A stretch of 57,674 nucleotides of DNA from Clostridia bacterium (lineage in GTDB: Bacteria > Bacillota > Clostridia > Oscillospirales > CAG-272). Below the pieces are notes generated by a model, which was given only the letters and a program-made list of their open reading frames with translations, did not search any database and was not told where the DNA came from. The translations under genes were made by a program, and so were the position numbers. Positions 6,700 to 14,630 of the stretch are shown in pieces. Within the stretch, counting starts at the first letter, position 1; each line of letters begins with the position of its first letter. The DNA lies in NCBI GenBank assembly GCA_017935065.1, contig JAGBIF010000027.1, forward strand, positions 1-57,674. Direction: 5' to 3'.

Positions 6700-8263
6700 T
6701 TTTTATACCTCTTTTCAGTAAATAATTAGCAAAATAAATAATTCCCGAGGCTATGGCAAGCCCCAGAGCAAACCCGACGGCATTTATGAGCATATCCGTA
6801 AGTGCGCACTTTCTTCCGACCGTGAGCTGTATCAGCTCGGTTATCACCGATACCAAAATAGCGTTAGATATGCAGGCTATAAGGTAGCCCCTCTTGCTGG
6901 CGACACCGAAGCCAAGCTTAAACAAAAATCCGAGCGCCGCACAGAAGGCGAGGTGTCCTACCGACTTCCTTACCACCGAATAAACCTCAAAAAACTCGAC
7001 ACGCCTCGGTGCCTCATCGACCGAAACGCGCACCTCGGCAAGCTTCACGCCGTGCGAGGGGTTTTTCGCGACGAGCAGATATTCTCCCGCCGAGCCTGCC
7101 TTTATCCTTACCGCGCCCGAGGTGCCATCCAGTATCTGTAGCCCCTCGCCCTCAAAATATATATCAAAAGGCAGCTGTGAGCCGTATTCCACCGTAAAGA
7201 GGTCGCCCTCTCTTATTCTGTCAGGTGAGAGCGTAAGCGCTTGCGCGGGCGCAAACTCACCCTCGGTCACCGTCAAATCAAGCGTCAGCGTCTGCATAAG
7301 AGCGCTTGACGAAACCGTAATTTGAGAGCCTCCGACACCGACCGCGACCGCCCTGAAGCCGTTTTCCGTCCTGTCTATCCTTATAGCCTCGCCCGTGGCG
7401 CTTACCGTAGCCTCGGTATCCCCGAGAAGCCTTATGTATGCGCACTCGCCGAGACCTCTTTGGCTATCGTAGGCAAGTGACGCGGGAATTTCACCTCCGT
7501 CCGCCCCCTCTATGGCAAGGTCGGTTTTTGCCGTGCTGTCAAGCACCGTGATCTCGCCCTCATAAAGAAGCTCGTCCTCGTAAAGCCGTCTTGCTCTTAT
7601 TTTCACAGAGCCCGCGCCCGTTGCCGTAAGCGTTGCCTCGGCACGCCCGTAGGACCAGGAGGTTACCTTGAGAATATCCTCGTCGGTAGAGGTCCATATT
7701 ACTGTTCCGTAATCATCGGGGGTGGCATCGCCTATCAGCCCGACGCTCAGCGTCTGCCCTACGTATAGCATATCGCTCGGCACGCTTGCCCCCGAAAAGC
7801 CGTCGCCTGTCGGTATATCGCCCGATTTGGTGCTTACCGTGACAGTTCTTTCTCTCGTGACCTCGCCCGATACGCCCGTCAGGGTAAGCCTCGTACTGCC
7901 GACGCCCGTTGCCCTGGCCAGATAAAATACGCCTTGCGTATCGGTTCTATACTCGGTAATATCAATCACGCCCTCTGTGTCGCACACGATGGAGGTGATT
8001 TTCTCGGCACCCTCGGGGGCGAGGCGAATTACCTCACCGACACCGCGCCTACTGTCAAAGGTGAGCGTGTGCCGACCGATGCCTTCACCGTCGTCGGCAA
8101 CAAGCTCGGGACGCATTTTTGCTTTCGTAAAAAGACCTGCAAGCGGTACTGTGTGCTTGAAGGACACCTCGGGCGGAAGTGCCGACTCTATGAGAAATAC
8201 GGCAAGAAGAGCTATATAGGCAATACGGCAAAGAAGCAGGCATATCTTACTTTTTTTCGACAT
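6683..8263 (-). CDS. VanZ-like membrane protein with Ig-like extracytoplasmic region
   Basis: A 526-aa protein. It has an N-terminal membrane segment (residues 8-27), then about 380 residues of beta-rich, Ser/Thr/Gly-rich sequence with several segments resembling bacterial Ig-like domains (repeated VTVS/LTVTGVS and GxGxxxI motifs). The C-terminal 110 residues hold three hydrophobic helices with the VanZ-like pattern VGHLAFCAALGFLF...TELIQLTVGR. VanZ-type proteins are linked to teicoplanin resistance or envelope functions, but this architecture is unusual and its role is unknown. The start follows GAAGGGGG. It overlaps niaR. Confidence 0.75.
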   Translation of the reverse strand: MSKKSKICLLLCRIAYIALLAVFLIESALPPEVSFKHTVPLAGLFTKAKMRPELVADDGEGIGRHTLTFDSRRGVGEVIRLAPEGAEKITSIVCDTEGVIDITEYRTDTQGVFYLARATGVGSTRLTLTGVSGEVTRERTVTVSTKSGDIPTGDGFSGASVPSDMLYVGQTLSVGLIGDATPDDYGTVIWTSTDEDILKVTSWSYGRAEATLTATGAGSVKIRARRLYEDELLYEGEITVLDSTAKTDLAIEGADGGEIPASLAYDSQRGLGECAYIRLLGDTEATVSATGEAIRIDRTENGFRAVAVGVGGSQITVSSSALMQTLTLDLTVTEGEFAPAQALTLSPDRIREGDLFTVEYGSQLPFDIYFEGEGLQILDGTSGAVRIKAGSAGEYLLVAKNPSHGVKLAEVRVSVDEAPRRVEFFEVYSVVRKSVGHLAFCAALGFLFKLGFGVASKRGYLIACISNAILVSVITELIQLTVGRKCALTDMLINAVGFALGLAIASGIIYFANYLLKRGIKNDTGK

Positions 8264-8305
8264 AACGCGCCCCCTTCACCCCAGGTTTTGTCTTTACAGT
8301 ATAAT

Positions 8306-8334
8306 ATCATAGCACATATTTTTTCTATTTTCAA
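8306..8334 (-). promoter_or_regulatory. Sigma-A promoter of the vanZ-like/niaR operon
   Basis: Minus strand TTGAAA (8334-8329), 17-nt spacer, TATGAT (8311-8306), with TGc before the -10. A divergent promoter lies only 32 bp away. Confidence 0.65.
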
Positions 8335-8365
8335 GTCCTCACGGAAGATTTAATCGTCCCACCCC

Positions 8366-8394
8366 TTGATTTTTCACGCGCGCTCGTGTATAAT
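8366..8394 (+). promoter_or_regulatory. Sigma-A promoter of the esterase gene
   Basis: TTGATT (8366-8371), 17-nt spacer, TATAAT (8389-8394). The start codon is 50 nt downstream; a small GTCGG/CCGAC inverted repeat lies in the leader near 8407-8422. Confidence 0.7.
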
Positions 8395-8444
8395 GAATAT
8401 GTATTTGTCGGATAGTGCCGACAGGGAAGTGAGAGTATAGAGCT

Positions 8445-9260
8445 ATGAGATGTGAAAGAATTTATTTAAACGAAAGTGACGTGCGCGTTTATATTGACAC
8501 CTACGTGTGCGATATACCGAAGCGCCGAGATGCCATTCTCGTTATACCTGGCGGTGCCTACCGAGAGGTCTGTGCCTCGCGTGAGGGTGAGCCTGTCGCG
8601 CTTGCCTTTGTCGCCCTCGGCTACAACGCCTTCGTGCTTAACTACCGAGTGGGCAGGGAGGGGGACGTATTCCCAAAACAGCTTATCGACGCGGGCAGTG
8701 CTATGCTCTATATCAGAGAGCACGCCGAGGAGTTTAATATAAACGCAAACCGCGTATTTGCCGTCGGCTTTTCGGCGGGCGGACACCTCTTGGCGTCGAT
8801 TTCCACGATGTACCGCTTTGATGAGGCGAGGGAGGCGTTTGGCGATAAGGCGGACAGAATTCGCCCGACGGGTGCGATACTTGCCTATCCCGTGACCTCG
8901 CTTTTAGAGAAAACCCACGAAAATTCCTTTAAAAATCTTCTCGGCAGACCGAGCGGTGAGTACACCGATGAGGAGAGGGAGCGCTACTCGGTTGAGTGCA
9001 ATCTCGGCGCGCACATACCGCCTCTCTTTATATGGCACACCGCCGAGGATAAGGCGGTACCGCCCGAGGGCTCAATGCGCCTTGGCTACGAGCTTGCGAA
9101 AAGGGGACTTCCCTATAAGCTTGCTATGTACCCCTACGGCCCCCACGGGATTTCCCTCGGCACCGCCCAAAGTGCGACAGCCCCCGAGCATATCCAGCCT
9201 CTTGCGTCAGGATGGGTCGCCGAAGCCGACGGATGGATGAAAACTCTTCCCGACTATTGA
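8445..9260 (+). CDS. Alpha/beta hydrolase (acetyl-esterase-like)
   Basis: A 271-aa cytoplasmic hydrolase without signal peptide. The oxyanion region reads VIPGGAYREVC, the nucleophile elbow is GFSAG with Ser110, and the later HTAEDKAVP and GPHGISLG segments supply the expected Asp and His. This is the layout of the BD-FAE/acetyl-xylan-esterase-like branch, which removes acyl groups from sugars or small esters. A single-gene unit with its own promoter. Confidence 0.87.
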   Translation: MRCERIYLNESDVRVYIDTYVCDIPKRRDAILVIPGGAYREVCASREGEPVALAFVALGYNAFVLNYRVGREGDVFPKQLIDAGSAMLYIREHAEEFNINANRVFAVGFSAGGHLLASISTMYRFDEAREAFGDKADRIRPTGAILAYPVTSLLEKTHENSFKNLLGRPSGEYTDEERERYSVECNLGAHIPPLFIWHTAEDKAVPPEGSMRLGYELAKRGLPYKLAMYPYGPHGISLGTAQSATAPEHIQPLASGWVAEADGWMKTLPDY

Positions 9261-9331
9261 CAAGAGGGAAAATATATTATATAATTTTATAAATAAATTT
9301 AACGAAAACAGGAAGGATAAGGTTTTTCAGA

Positions 9332-10618
9332 ATGGAAAGAACTTATATTAAGGATATTGCCCCCGGCCGCAAGCGCATTTCGGGCTTCGTTGAGAATTTC
9401 CGCAACAAGCGCACGATGGCGTTCATCGTAGTGCGCGACTATACGGGAAAGCTTCAGGTTACCATAGTCAAGGAGGAGCATCCCGAGCTTGCCGAGCTGC
9501 TTGATAAGCTCACGCTTCAGTCGGTCGTCACCTTCGAGGGCGAGGTTGTAGCTAACGAGTACGTAAAGCTCGGCGGAATAGAGATGCTGCCCGACACTAT
9601 GAAAATAGAATCTCTCGCCGACGCTATTCCGATTAAGGACGACTCGGATATCGACGTCAGAATGGACTACCGCTGGATAGACCTAAGGCGTGAGCGCAAC
9701 CTTCTTATGCTCAAGATGCAGACCACCCTCACCGCCGCTATGAGAGAGTTTCTCGCCAAGCGCGGCTTTATTGAAATTCACACCCCAAAGCTGATTGCCG
9801 CCGCAAGCGAGTCGGGCTCGGACGTATTCGAGGTCAAGTATTTCGACACCAACGCCTACCTCGCGCAGTCGCCTCAGTTCTATAAGCAGATGGCAATGGC
9901 ATCGGGCCTTGAGCGCATATTTGAGACAGGTCCCGTGTTCCGTGCCGAGAAGTCCTACACCTCAAAGCACGCGACCGAGTTCTCGGGCTTCGACCTTGAG
10001 TTTTCCTATATTGATTCCTACGATGACGTAATGAAGATGGAGGAGGAGCTTCTCGCCTACGCCTTCGAGAGGGTAAAGGCTAATCACGGCGAGGCTATCA
10101 AGGAGCTTTTTGACCTTGAGGTAATAGTTCCCACCCTGCCCTTCCCGAGAATGAAGCTCTCCGACGTCTACCGCGAGCTTGAAGAGAGATACGGCTACAC
10201 CGCCCCCGATGAGGTAAAGGGCGACCTTACCACCGATGCGGAAAGGCTTATAAAGAGGCTTTCGCTTGACAAGTACGGCCACGAGTTCCTCTTCGTCACC
10301 GACTACGATGCCAAGGAGCGCGCCTTCTATCATATGAGAGACGAAAACGGCGTGCCTCAGGGCTACGACCTCATCTGGCGCGGAGTTGAGATTACCACAG
10401 GCGCTCAGCGTGAGCACAGATACGATATCCTCAAGGCACAGGCAGAGGAGAAGGGACTTGCCGATGACGTGCAGTTCTATCTTCAGTTCTTCAAGTACGG
10501 CTGTCCGCCTCACGGAGGCTTCGGCCTCGGCATCGACCGTCTCACGATGCTCTTCCTCGGCATCACCATCAAGGAAGCCGAGTTCCTCTTCCGCGGTCCC
10601 AACCGCCTTACCCCCTAA
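9332..10618 (+). CDS. aspS: Aspartyl-tRNA synthetase, archaeal/eukaryal-like short form
   Basis: A 428-aa class IIb synthetase. An OB-fold anticodon-binding domain (residues about 1-100) is followed by the catalytic core: motif 2 (GPVFRAEKSYTSKHATEFSG region, about residues 195-215) and motif 3 (GFGLGIDRLTM near the C-terminus). It lacks the roughly 100-residue GAD insertion of the long bacterial AspRS, which places it with the archaeal-type enzymes. Such enzymes are often non-discriminating and also charge tRNA(Asn) for GatCAB; that is inferred, not shown. AAGG lies 9 nt upstream of the ATG. A hairpin terminator follows. Confidence 0.88.
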   Translation: MERTYIKDIAPGRKRISGFVENFRNKRTMAFIVVRDYTGKLQVTIVKEEHPELAELLDKLTLQSVVTFEGEVVANEYVKLGGIEMLPDTMKIESLADAIPIKDDSDIDVRMDYRWIDLRRERNLLMLKMQTTLTAAMREFLAKRGFIEIHTPKLIAAASESGSDVFEVKYFDTNAYLAQSPQFYKQMAMASGLERIFETGPVFRAEKSYTSKHATEFSGFDLEFSYIDSYDDVMKMEEELLAYAFERVKANHGEAIKELFDLEVIVPTLPFPRMKLSDVYRELEERYGYTAPDEVKGDLTTDAERLIKRLSLDKYGHEFLFVTDYDAKERAFYHMRDENGVPQGYDLIWRGVEITTGAQREHRYDILKAQAEEKGLADDVQFYLQFFKYGCPPHGGFGLGIDRLTMLFLGITIKEAEFLFRGPNRLTP

Positions 10619-10642
10619 AAATGATTGCCCACAATCATTTTT
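10617..10642. terminator. Intrinsic terminator after aspS
   Basis: AAAAATGATTG-ccca-CAATCATTTTT, an 11-bp stem that starts in the aspS stop codon and ends in five T. The next hairpin CCGAC-ttt-GTCGG follows at 10647. Confidence 0.75.
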
Positions 10643-10697
10643 AACCCGACTTTGTCGGATTGATTTTAAATTTTTACTTAAGAAAGGAATTTCAAAA

Positions 10698-11339
10698 ATG
10701 AAAATCGCACTTATTAACGAAAACAGCCAGGCGGCTAAGAACGAGCTTATCGAAAAGACCTTAAGGTCGGTAGTAGAGCCTCTCGGTCACGAGGTGTTCA
10801 ACTACGGAATGTACTCGGCAGAGGACGAGGCACAGCTTACCTACGTGCAGATAGGTATTCTCTCGGCTATCCTTCTCAACTCGGGTGCGTGCGACCTCGT
10901 TATCACGGGATGCGGCACGGGTGAGGGCGCAATGCTCGCCTGCAACAGCTTCCCCGGGGTTCTTTGCGGACACGTGGTAGACCCCACCGATGCATATCAG
11001 TTCACTCAGGTTAACAACGGCAACGCTATCGCTATGCCCTTCGCAAAGGGCTGGGGCTGGGGCTGTGAGCTTAACCTTCAGTACGTATTTGAAAAGCTCT
11101 TTGTTTCCGAGTGGGGACTTGGCTATCCCAGAGAGCGTGCCGTTCCCGAGCAGAGAAACAAGAAAATTCTCGACGAGGTCAAGAAGGTAACTCATACCGA
11201 CATCGTCTATATTCTCGAGAACCTTGACCGTGAGCTCGTTCTCGGTGCTATCGCAGGCAAGAACTTCAGAAAATTCTTCCTTGAGAACTGCAAGGACGAG
11301 AGAATAAAGAGCTGTGTGCTCTCACTTCTCGGCGAGTAA
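10698..11339 (+). CDS. RpiB/LacA/LacB-family sugar-phosphate isomerase
   Basis: A 213-aa protein. The start MKIALINENSQAAKNELI, the central CDLVITGCGTGEGAMLACN and the PTDAYQFTQVNNGNAIAMPF segment match the RpiB/LacAB fold, in which a Cys/Ser and a His act as acid-base pair in aldose-ketose isomerisation. It is longer than canonical RpiB (about 150 aa) by a C-terminal helical extension, as in a clostridial subgroup. GAAAGGAAT precedes the ATG. No other sugar genes adjoin, so the substrate (ribose 5-phosphate or another) is open. Confidence 0.82.
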   Translation: MKIALINENSQAAKNELIEKTLRSVVEPLGHEVFNYGMYSAEDEAQLTYVQIGILSAILLNSGACDLVITGCGTGEGAMLACNSFPGVLCGHVVDPTDAYQFTQVNNGNAIAMPFAKGWGWGCELNLQYVFEKLFVSEWGLGYPRERAVPEQRNKKILDEVKKVTHTDIVYILENLDRELVLGAIAGKNFRKFFLENCKDERIKSCVLSLLGE

Positions 11340-11349
11340 GATATAATAT

Positions 11350-11391
11350 TCGGTCAGCGGGGTGCAAAGGGTATTCCGCTGTCCGTTTTTA
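11350..11391 (+). terminator. Intrinsic terminator after the isomerase gene
   Basis: CGGTCAGCGG pairs with CCGCTGTCCG (one mismatch) and is followed by TTTTT. Confidence 0.75.
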
Positions 11392-11406
11392 ATCACAAAA
11401 GAGGCA

Positions 11407-11562
11407 TAGCGTGAAAGCTTTGTAACATCTATTCTTTTGGATAGCCTGTTTCACGCCCGAATTTTCGCGATTTGGAGCCTTAGTCCAAATCGTCACGCCA
11501 AGCGTGATACCGAAAATTCATCAACGATTTGTGCGGTCGCCTATGGCGACGGAATGGAGATT
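11407..11562 (+). ncRNA. Three-way-junction leader element, copy 1
   Basis: A 156-nt element with eight differences from a copy at 15118-15273. A hairpin GCGTGAAA/TTTCACGC encloses CTATTC-tttt-GGATAG. A junction follows: closing helix GAATTTTCG (11459-11467)/CGAAAATTC (11511-11519), inner helix CGATTTGGA/TCCAAATCG, and inner helix TCACGC-caa-GCGTGA. Last comes GTCGCC-tat-GGCGAC (11539-11550), directly before the GGAG of the next gene. Differences between the copies fall in loops or keep pairing by G-U. A cis-acting RNA leader is the leading reading; a MITE-like or REP-like repeat is the alternative. Confidence 0.65.
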
Positions 11563-11565
11563 AAA

Positions 11566-12561
11566 ATGGAATTCAGTGTGCCAACTCTGATATATCAGGT
11601 TGTATTACTGTTTATAATGATGGTCCCGGGCTACCTTATCAAGCGTCTGGGGCTGGTTGATGACGGCTTCGCCAAGGGCGTGTCAAATCTCGTGCTTTAT
11701 ATCGCCCAGCCCGCGCTGGTCGTGGTATCGTACGTCAGAGCGTTCAATCTTGACATTCTTATAAACTCGCTTTGGGTATTTCTCTTTTCGATAGTCGCTC
11801 ACGCGCTCTTTTGCGCGGTGGCAATTCTGGTCTTTAAGAGTGCCGAGGATGCCAAGCGAAGAATGCTCACCTTCGCGACAATATTCTCAAACGCCGCGTT
11901 TATGGGAATTCCCCTGGTCGCGAAGATGAACCCCGATTGGGCGCTTTACGCGTCTATCTACAACATTACCTTCAATCTCTTCCTCTGGTCGCTCGGTGTC
12001 AATATCTGCACCAAGGACAGAGAGTGCGAGTGCGTGTGCGGTGAGGGATGCGAGCCGCTTCCCGCGCCCAAAATGAAGGGCGGCTCGATAAAGAACGCGA
12101 TAATACACCCCGTGTTCATTGCCGCCGTGATAGGTCTTACGATTTTCGTAACCCCCGCCTCGGAATGGCTCACCGAGGGCAATCTCGTCTTTGACTCGCT
12201 GAAGATGCTCTCAAACCTCGTAGCGCCTCTTTCTATGACGGTAATAGGAATACGTATGGCAGGAATTAATTTCAAGGGCTTCTTTACGGATAAGCTTCTC
12301 TATGTCTTTATGCTTCTTCGTCATATCGTCCTTCCGCTTCTGGTGGTTGGAATAATGAGGCTCATAGCGCTTTTCGCACCGATATCCGACGAGGTTATCT
12401 GGGTGACGGCAATACTCGCCTCAACCCCCGCCGCAAGCTCGGCTACGATGTTTGCCGTCAAGTACGATTGCGATGCGGAATACGTAAGCAAGGTGGTCGC
12501 CGCATCAACTATAATTTCGGTGGGAACTATGCCACTCGTTATGTTAATAGCAACTCTCTAA
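11566..12561 (+). CDS. AEC-family transporter (auxin-efflux-carrier type permease)
   Basis: A 331-aa integral membrane protein with about ten hydrophobic helices. Two halves each start with an IYQVVLLFIMMVPGYLIKRLG-like and a LSMTVIGIRMAG-like segment, as in the AEC/BART fold. A short cytoplasmic loop between them carries clustered Cys residues (residues about 146-156: CTKDRECECVCGEGC), which is unusual. AEC transporters export or import organic acids such as malate; the substrate here is unknown. The ATG at 11566 is chosen because GGAG lies 6 nt upstream, at the end of the structured leader; upstream in-frame starts would read through that leader. Confidence 0.85.
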   Translation: MEFSVPTLIYQVVLLFIMMVPGYLIKRLGLVDDGFAKGVSNLVLYIAQPALVVVSYVRAFNLDILINSLWVFLFSIVAHALFCAVAILVFKSAEDAKRRMLTFATIFSNAAFMGIPLVAKMNPDWALYASIYNITFNLFLWSLGVNICTKDRECECVCGEGCEPLPAPKMKGGSIKNAIIHPVFIAAVIGLTIFVTPASEWLTEGNLVFDSLKMLSNLVAPLSMTVIGIRMAGINFKGFFTDKLLYVFMLLRHIVLPLLVVGIMRLIALFAPISDEVIWVTAILASTPAASSATMFAVKYDCDAEYVSKVVAASTIISVGTMPLVMLIATL

Positions 12562-12582
12562 ACCCAAGAATTGTAAATAATT

Positions 12583-13353
12583 ATGAACATTAAGCAGATA
12601 AAACAACAGTATAGGCTTGAAAGATGGCGCATAAAGCAAGAGCGGCGCCTCGCTCTTGAAAACGCAAAGGAAAGATATCTTCACGAGCTTGATGCCTACT
12701 ACCTTCAAAACGGAAGGCCCGCCCCCCAAAACCCGCCCAAGCGCCCGCTTCTTGAGGAGATAGGAAACTCGGTCACTCACGGCGCGGGAAGCGTATTTGC
12801 CATCGTCGCGTTTTTGCTTATGATGCTGGCCTCACAGAGCGTAAGGCAGACGCTCGGCGCGGTGTTCTACTTCGCGGGTGCCCTCATTATGTTTACTATG
12901 AGCGCGCTATATCACGCCTTTCCGCACGGCTCGCGTGTCAAGCGTATATTCAGGCGCTTTGATTATTCCTCAATCTATCTTCTCATCGGCGCGACCTTTG
13001 CCCCGATACTTCTAAACCTCGGGGGCACTCTCGGTCTCGTATTCTTTATCGTGCAGTGGGTTATCATCGCTACGGGAATTACCTTTGTCGGAGTATTCGG
13101 CCCGACGCGTCTCAAGTGGCTTCATATACCGCTTTACTTTATCCTCGGCTGGTCGGGGCTTATGCTCATCCCCGCAATGCTTGACGTGGGGCTCGGCTTT
13201 GTGCTGTATATCGTCGGAGGCGGTGTAATCTACTCGCTCGGTATTATACCCTTCCTTTTGCACAAGGGACCCTCGCACTTCATATGGCACTTCTTCGTGC
13301 TTCTCGGCGCGATTACGCAATGGCTCGGAATTTACCTCTATATCTATTTATAA
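12583..13353 (+). CDS. Hemolysin III / PAQR-family membrane protein
   Basis: A 256-aa protein: a basic cytoplasmic N-terminus of about 60 residues, then seven hydrophobic helices. Conserved PAQR motifs are present: EEIGNSVTHGAG before helix 1, SALYHAFPHGSRVKRIFRRFDYSSIYLLI in the middle (as separate Ser/His/Asp signature residues), and HFIWHFFVLLGA near the end. The His/Asp residues form a metal site in relatives. Bacterial Hly-III function is poorly defined. No clear Shine-Dalgarno precedes the ATG. It lies 21 nt after the AEC gene. Confidence 0.88.
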   Translation: MNIKQIKQQYRLERWRIKQERRLALENAKERYLHELDAYYLQNGRPAPQNPPKRPLLEEIGNSVTHGAGSVFAIVAFLLMMLASQSVRQTLGAVFYFAGALIMFTMSALYHAFPHGSRVKRIFRRFDYSSIYLLIGATFAPILLNLGGTLGLVFFIVQWVIIATGITFVGVFGPTRLKWLHIPLYFILGWSGLMLIPAMLDVGLGFVLYIVGGGVIYSLGIIPFLLHKGPSHFIWHFFVLLGAITQWLGIYLYIYL

Positions 13354-13366
13354 AGGGAGAGACAGT

Positions 13367-14371
13367 ATGCAGCTTCTTTATCTATTTGAAAAAATCAGAA
13401 ATCCCGTATTCGATGCCTTCTTCAGCTTTATCACTCTTTTCGGTGAGGAGACGGCGTTCCTGGTCGTGGCAATAGCCTTTTTCTGGTGCGTCAGTAAACG
13501 GCAGGGCTACTTCATTCTTATCTCGGGCTTCTTCGGCACGCTTATAAATCAGTTTATGAAGCTTCTCTTTAAGGTGCCCCGCCCCTGGGTGATAGACAAA
13601 AACTTCACGATAGTTGAATCCGCACGCGAGGCGGCGACGGGCTATTCCTTCCCGTCAGGACACACGCAGTCGGCGGTCAGCACCTTTGGCGCGGTATTTA
13701 TGAAGGCTAAAAATCAGTGGGTGAAATATCTCGCACTCGCCGTAGCGATACTCGTTCCGATATCAAGAATGTACCTCGGTGTGCATACCCCCTGGGACGT
13801 GCTTGCGGCAATAGCAACCGCGGTGATAATTCTCGTTCTGCTTGACCCCCTGTTCTCGGACGAGAAGCTCTTCCGTCGCTCTATGCCCTTTATAATTCTT
13901 GCGGTAATGGCGCTTGCTGTCGGCTTCTACGTCTATGCCGTAGTGATAAACGGTGACAATACCGACCCCAACTACGTCAGCGCCGCAAAGAACGCAAGGA
14001 CCTTTATGGGCTGTACCCTGGCGCTTGCCCCGATATACGCGCTTGACCGCTTCGTTATTCACTTCAAGACGGATGCAAAATGGTATGCGCAGATACTGAA
14101 GCTTGCCATAGGTCTTGGTATCGTGCTTCTTATCAAGTCGGTGCTGAAGTCGCCCCTTGAGGCACTTCTCGGTGTTAACGAGCGAATAGTAAGATACTTC
14201 CTTATCGTAATATTCGCGGGCGGTGTGTGGCCGCTTACCTTCGGTCTTTTCTCAAAAATGAGAATAGCCCCGCTTGATAAATTCTGGGATTTTCTCGTGT
14301 CAAAGCTCTCGTCTCGCAATAATCAGTCGCCCGAGGAAAGCACCGAAAAAGAGACTAATTCTGAAAACTAA
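13367..14371 (+). CDS. PAP2-family membrane phosphatase
   Basis: A 334-aa membrane protein. The three acid-phosphatase signature motifs are visible: KVPRPW (motif 1, K-x6-RP type), YSFPSGHTQSA (motif 2, PSGH) and SRMYLGVHTPWDV (motif 3, SRxxxxxHxxxD). It therefore likely dephosphorylates a lipid phosphate or pyrophosphate, such as undecaprenyl pyrophosphate, on the outer face. About eight transmembrane segments are seen; the C-terminal half is longer than in minimal BcrC-type enzymes. GGGAGAG precedes the ATG and it lies 13 nt after the Hly-III gene. A terminator follows. Confidence 0.88.
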   Translation: MQLLYLFEKIRNPVFDAFFSFITLFGEETAFLVVAIAFFWCVSKRQGYFILISGFFGTLINQFMKLLFKVPRPWVIDKNFTIVESAREAATGYSFPSGHTQSAVSTFGAVFMKAKNQWVKYLALAVAILVPISRMYLGVHTPWDVLAAIATAVIILVLLDPLFSDEKLFRRSMPFIILAVMALAVGFYVYAVVINGDNTDPNYVSAAKNARTFMGCTLALAPIYALDRFVIHFKTDAKWYAQILKLAIGLGIVLLIKSVLKSPLEALLGVNERIVRYFLIVIFAGGVWPLTFGLFSKMRIAPLDKFWDFLVSKLSSRNNQSPEESTEKETNSEN

Positions 14372-14392
14372 TATTTACAAAATATCCTATTT

Positions 14393-14441
14393 GCGCACCG
14401 CGAAGGCATATCTACGCTTTTGCGGTGCGCCTCGTTTTTTT
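14393..14441 (+). terminator. Intrinsic terminator after the PAP2 gene
   Basis: A 9-bp stem GCGCACCGC (14393-14401) / GCGGTGCGC (14422-14430) followed by CTCG and eight T with one interruption-free run. Confidence 0.85.
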
Positions 14442-14555
14442 GAGAAGCACCGCTGGTAAATGCCAAGACGCGTGCGTTAGTACGCTACTGTAGCTTCCAC
14501 CGAAAGCGGTAGAGGAGACAGCGCCCCCATTTCAGCGCTTGCCCTCGCACGCATA
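14442..14555 (+). other. GC-rich structured intergenic segment before nrdR
   Basis: About 110 nt with nested complementarity. GCGTGCG (near 14470) pairs with CGCACGC (near 14547). Inside, CTGT...ACAG encloses ACCG-aaag-CGGT, and AGCGC...GCGCT forms another hairpin. It lies between a terminator and the nrdR promoter and has no convincing ORF. I compared it by eye with the main riboswitch classes, 6S, SRP and RNase P and saw no match. It may be a small RNA or a repeat remnant. Confidence 0.35.
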
Positions 14556-14572
14556 AAAATTTTAAATATCTC

Positions 14573-14601
14573 TTTACTTTTTAAAAAAACTATGCTAAAA
14601 T
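14573..14601 (+). promoter_or_regulatory. Promoter of nrdR
   Basis: TTTACT (14573-14578), 17-nt spacer, TAAAAT (14596-14601) with extended TGc. The ATG lies 30 nt after the -10 and GAGG in between. Confidence 0.55.
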
Positions 14602-14630
14602 ATATAAAGATAAATTTTGAGGTAAACCTT

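Noticed and set aside
11437-11565. Upstream start for the AEC transporter
   Set aside because: The extension would translate the structured element, which is also present before yicC, and it carries no ribosome binding site.
14442-14555. Riboswitch, 6S or SRP RNA before nrdR
   Set aside because: None of the conserved cores I know could be found; listed only as a structured segment.
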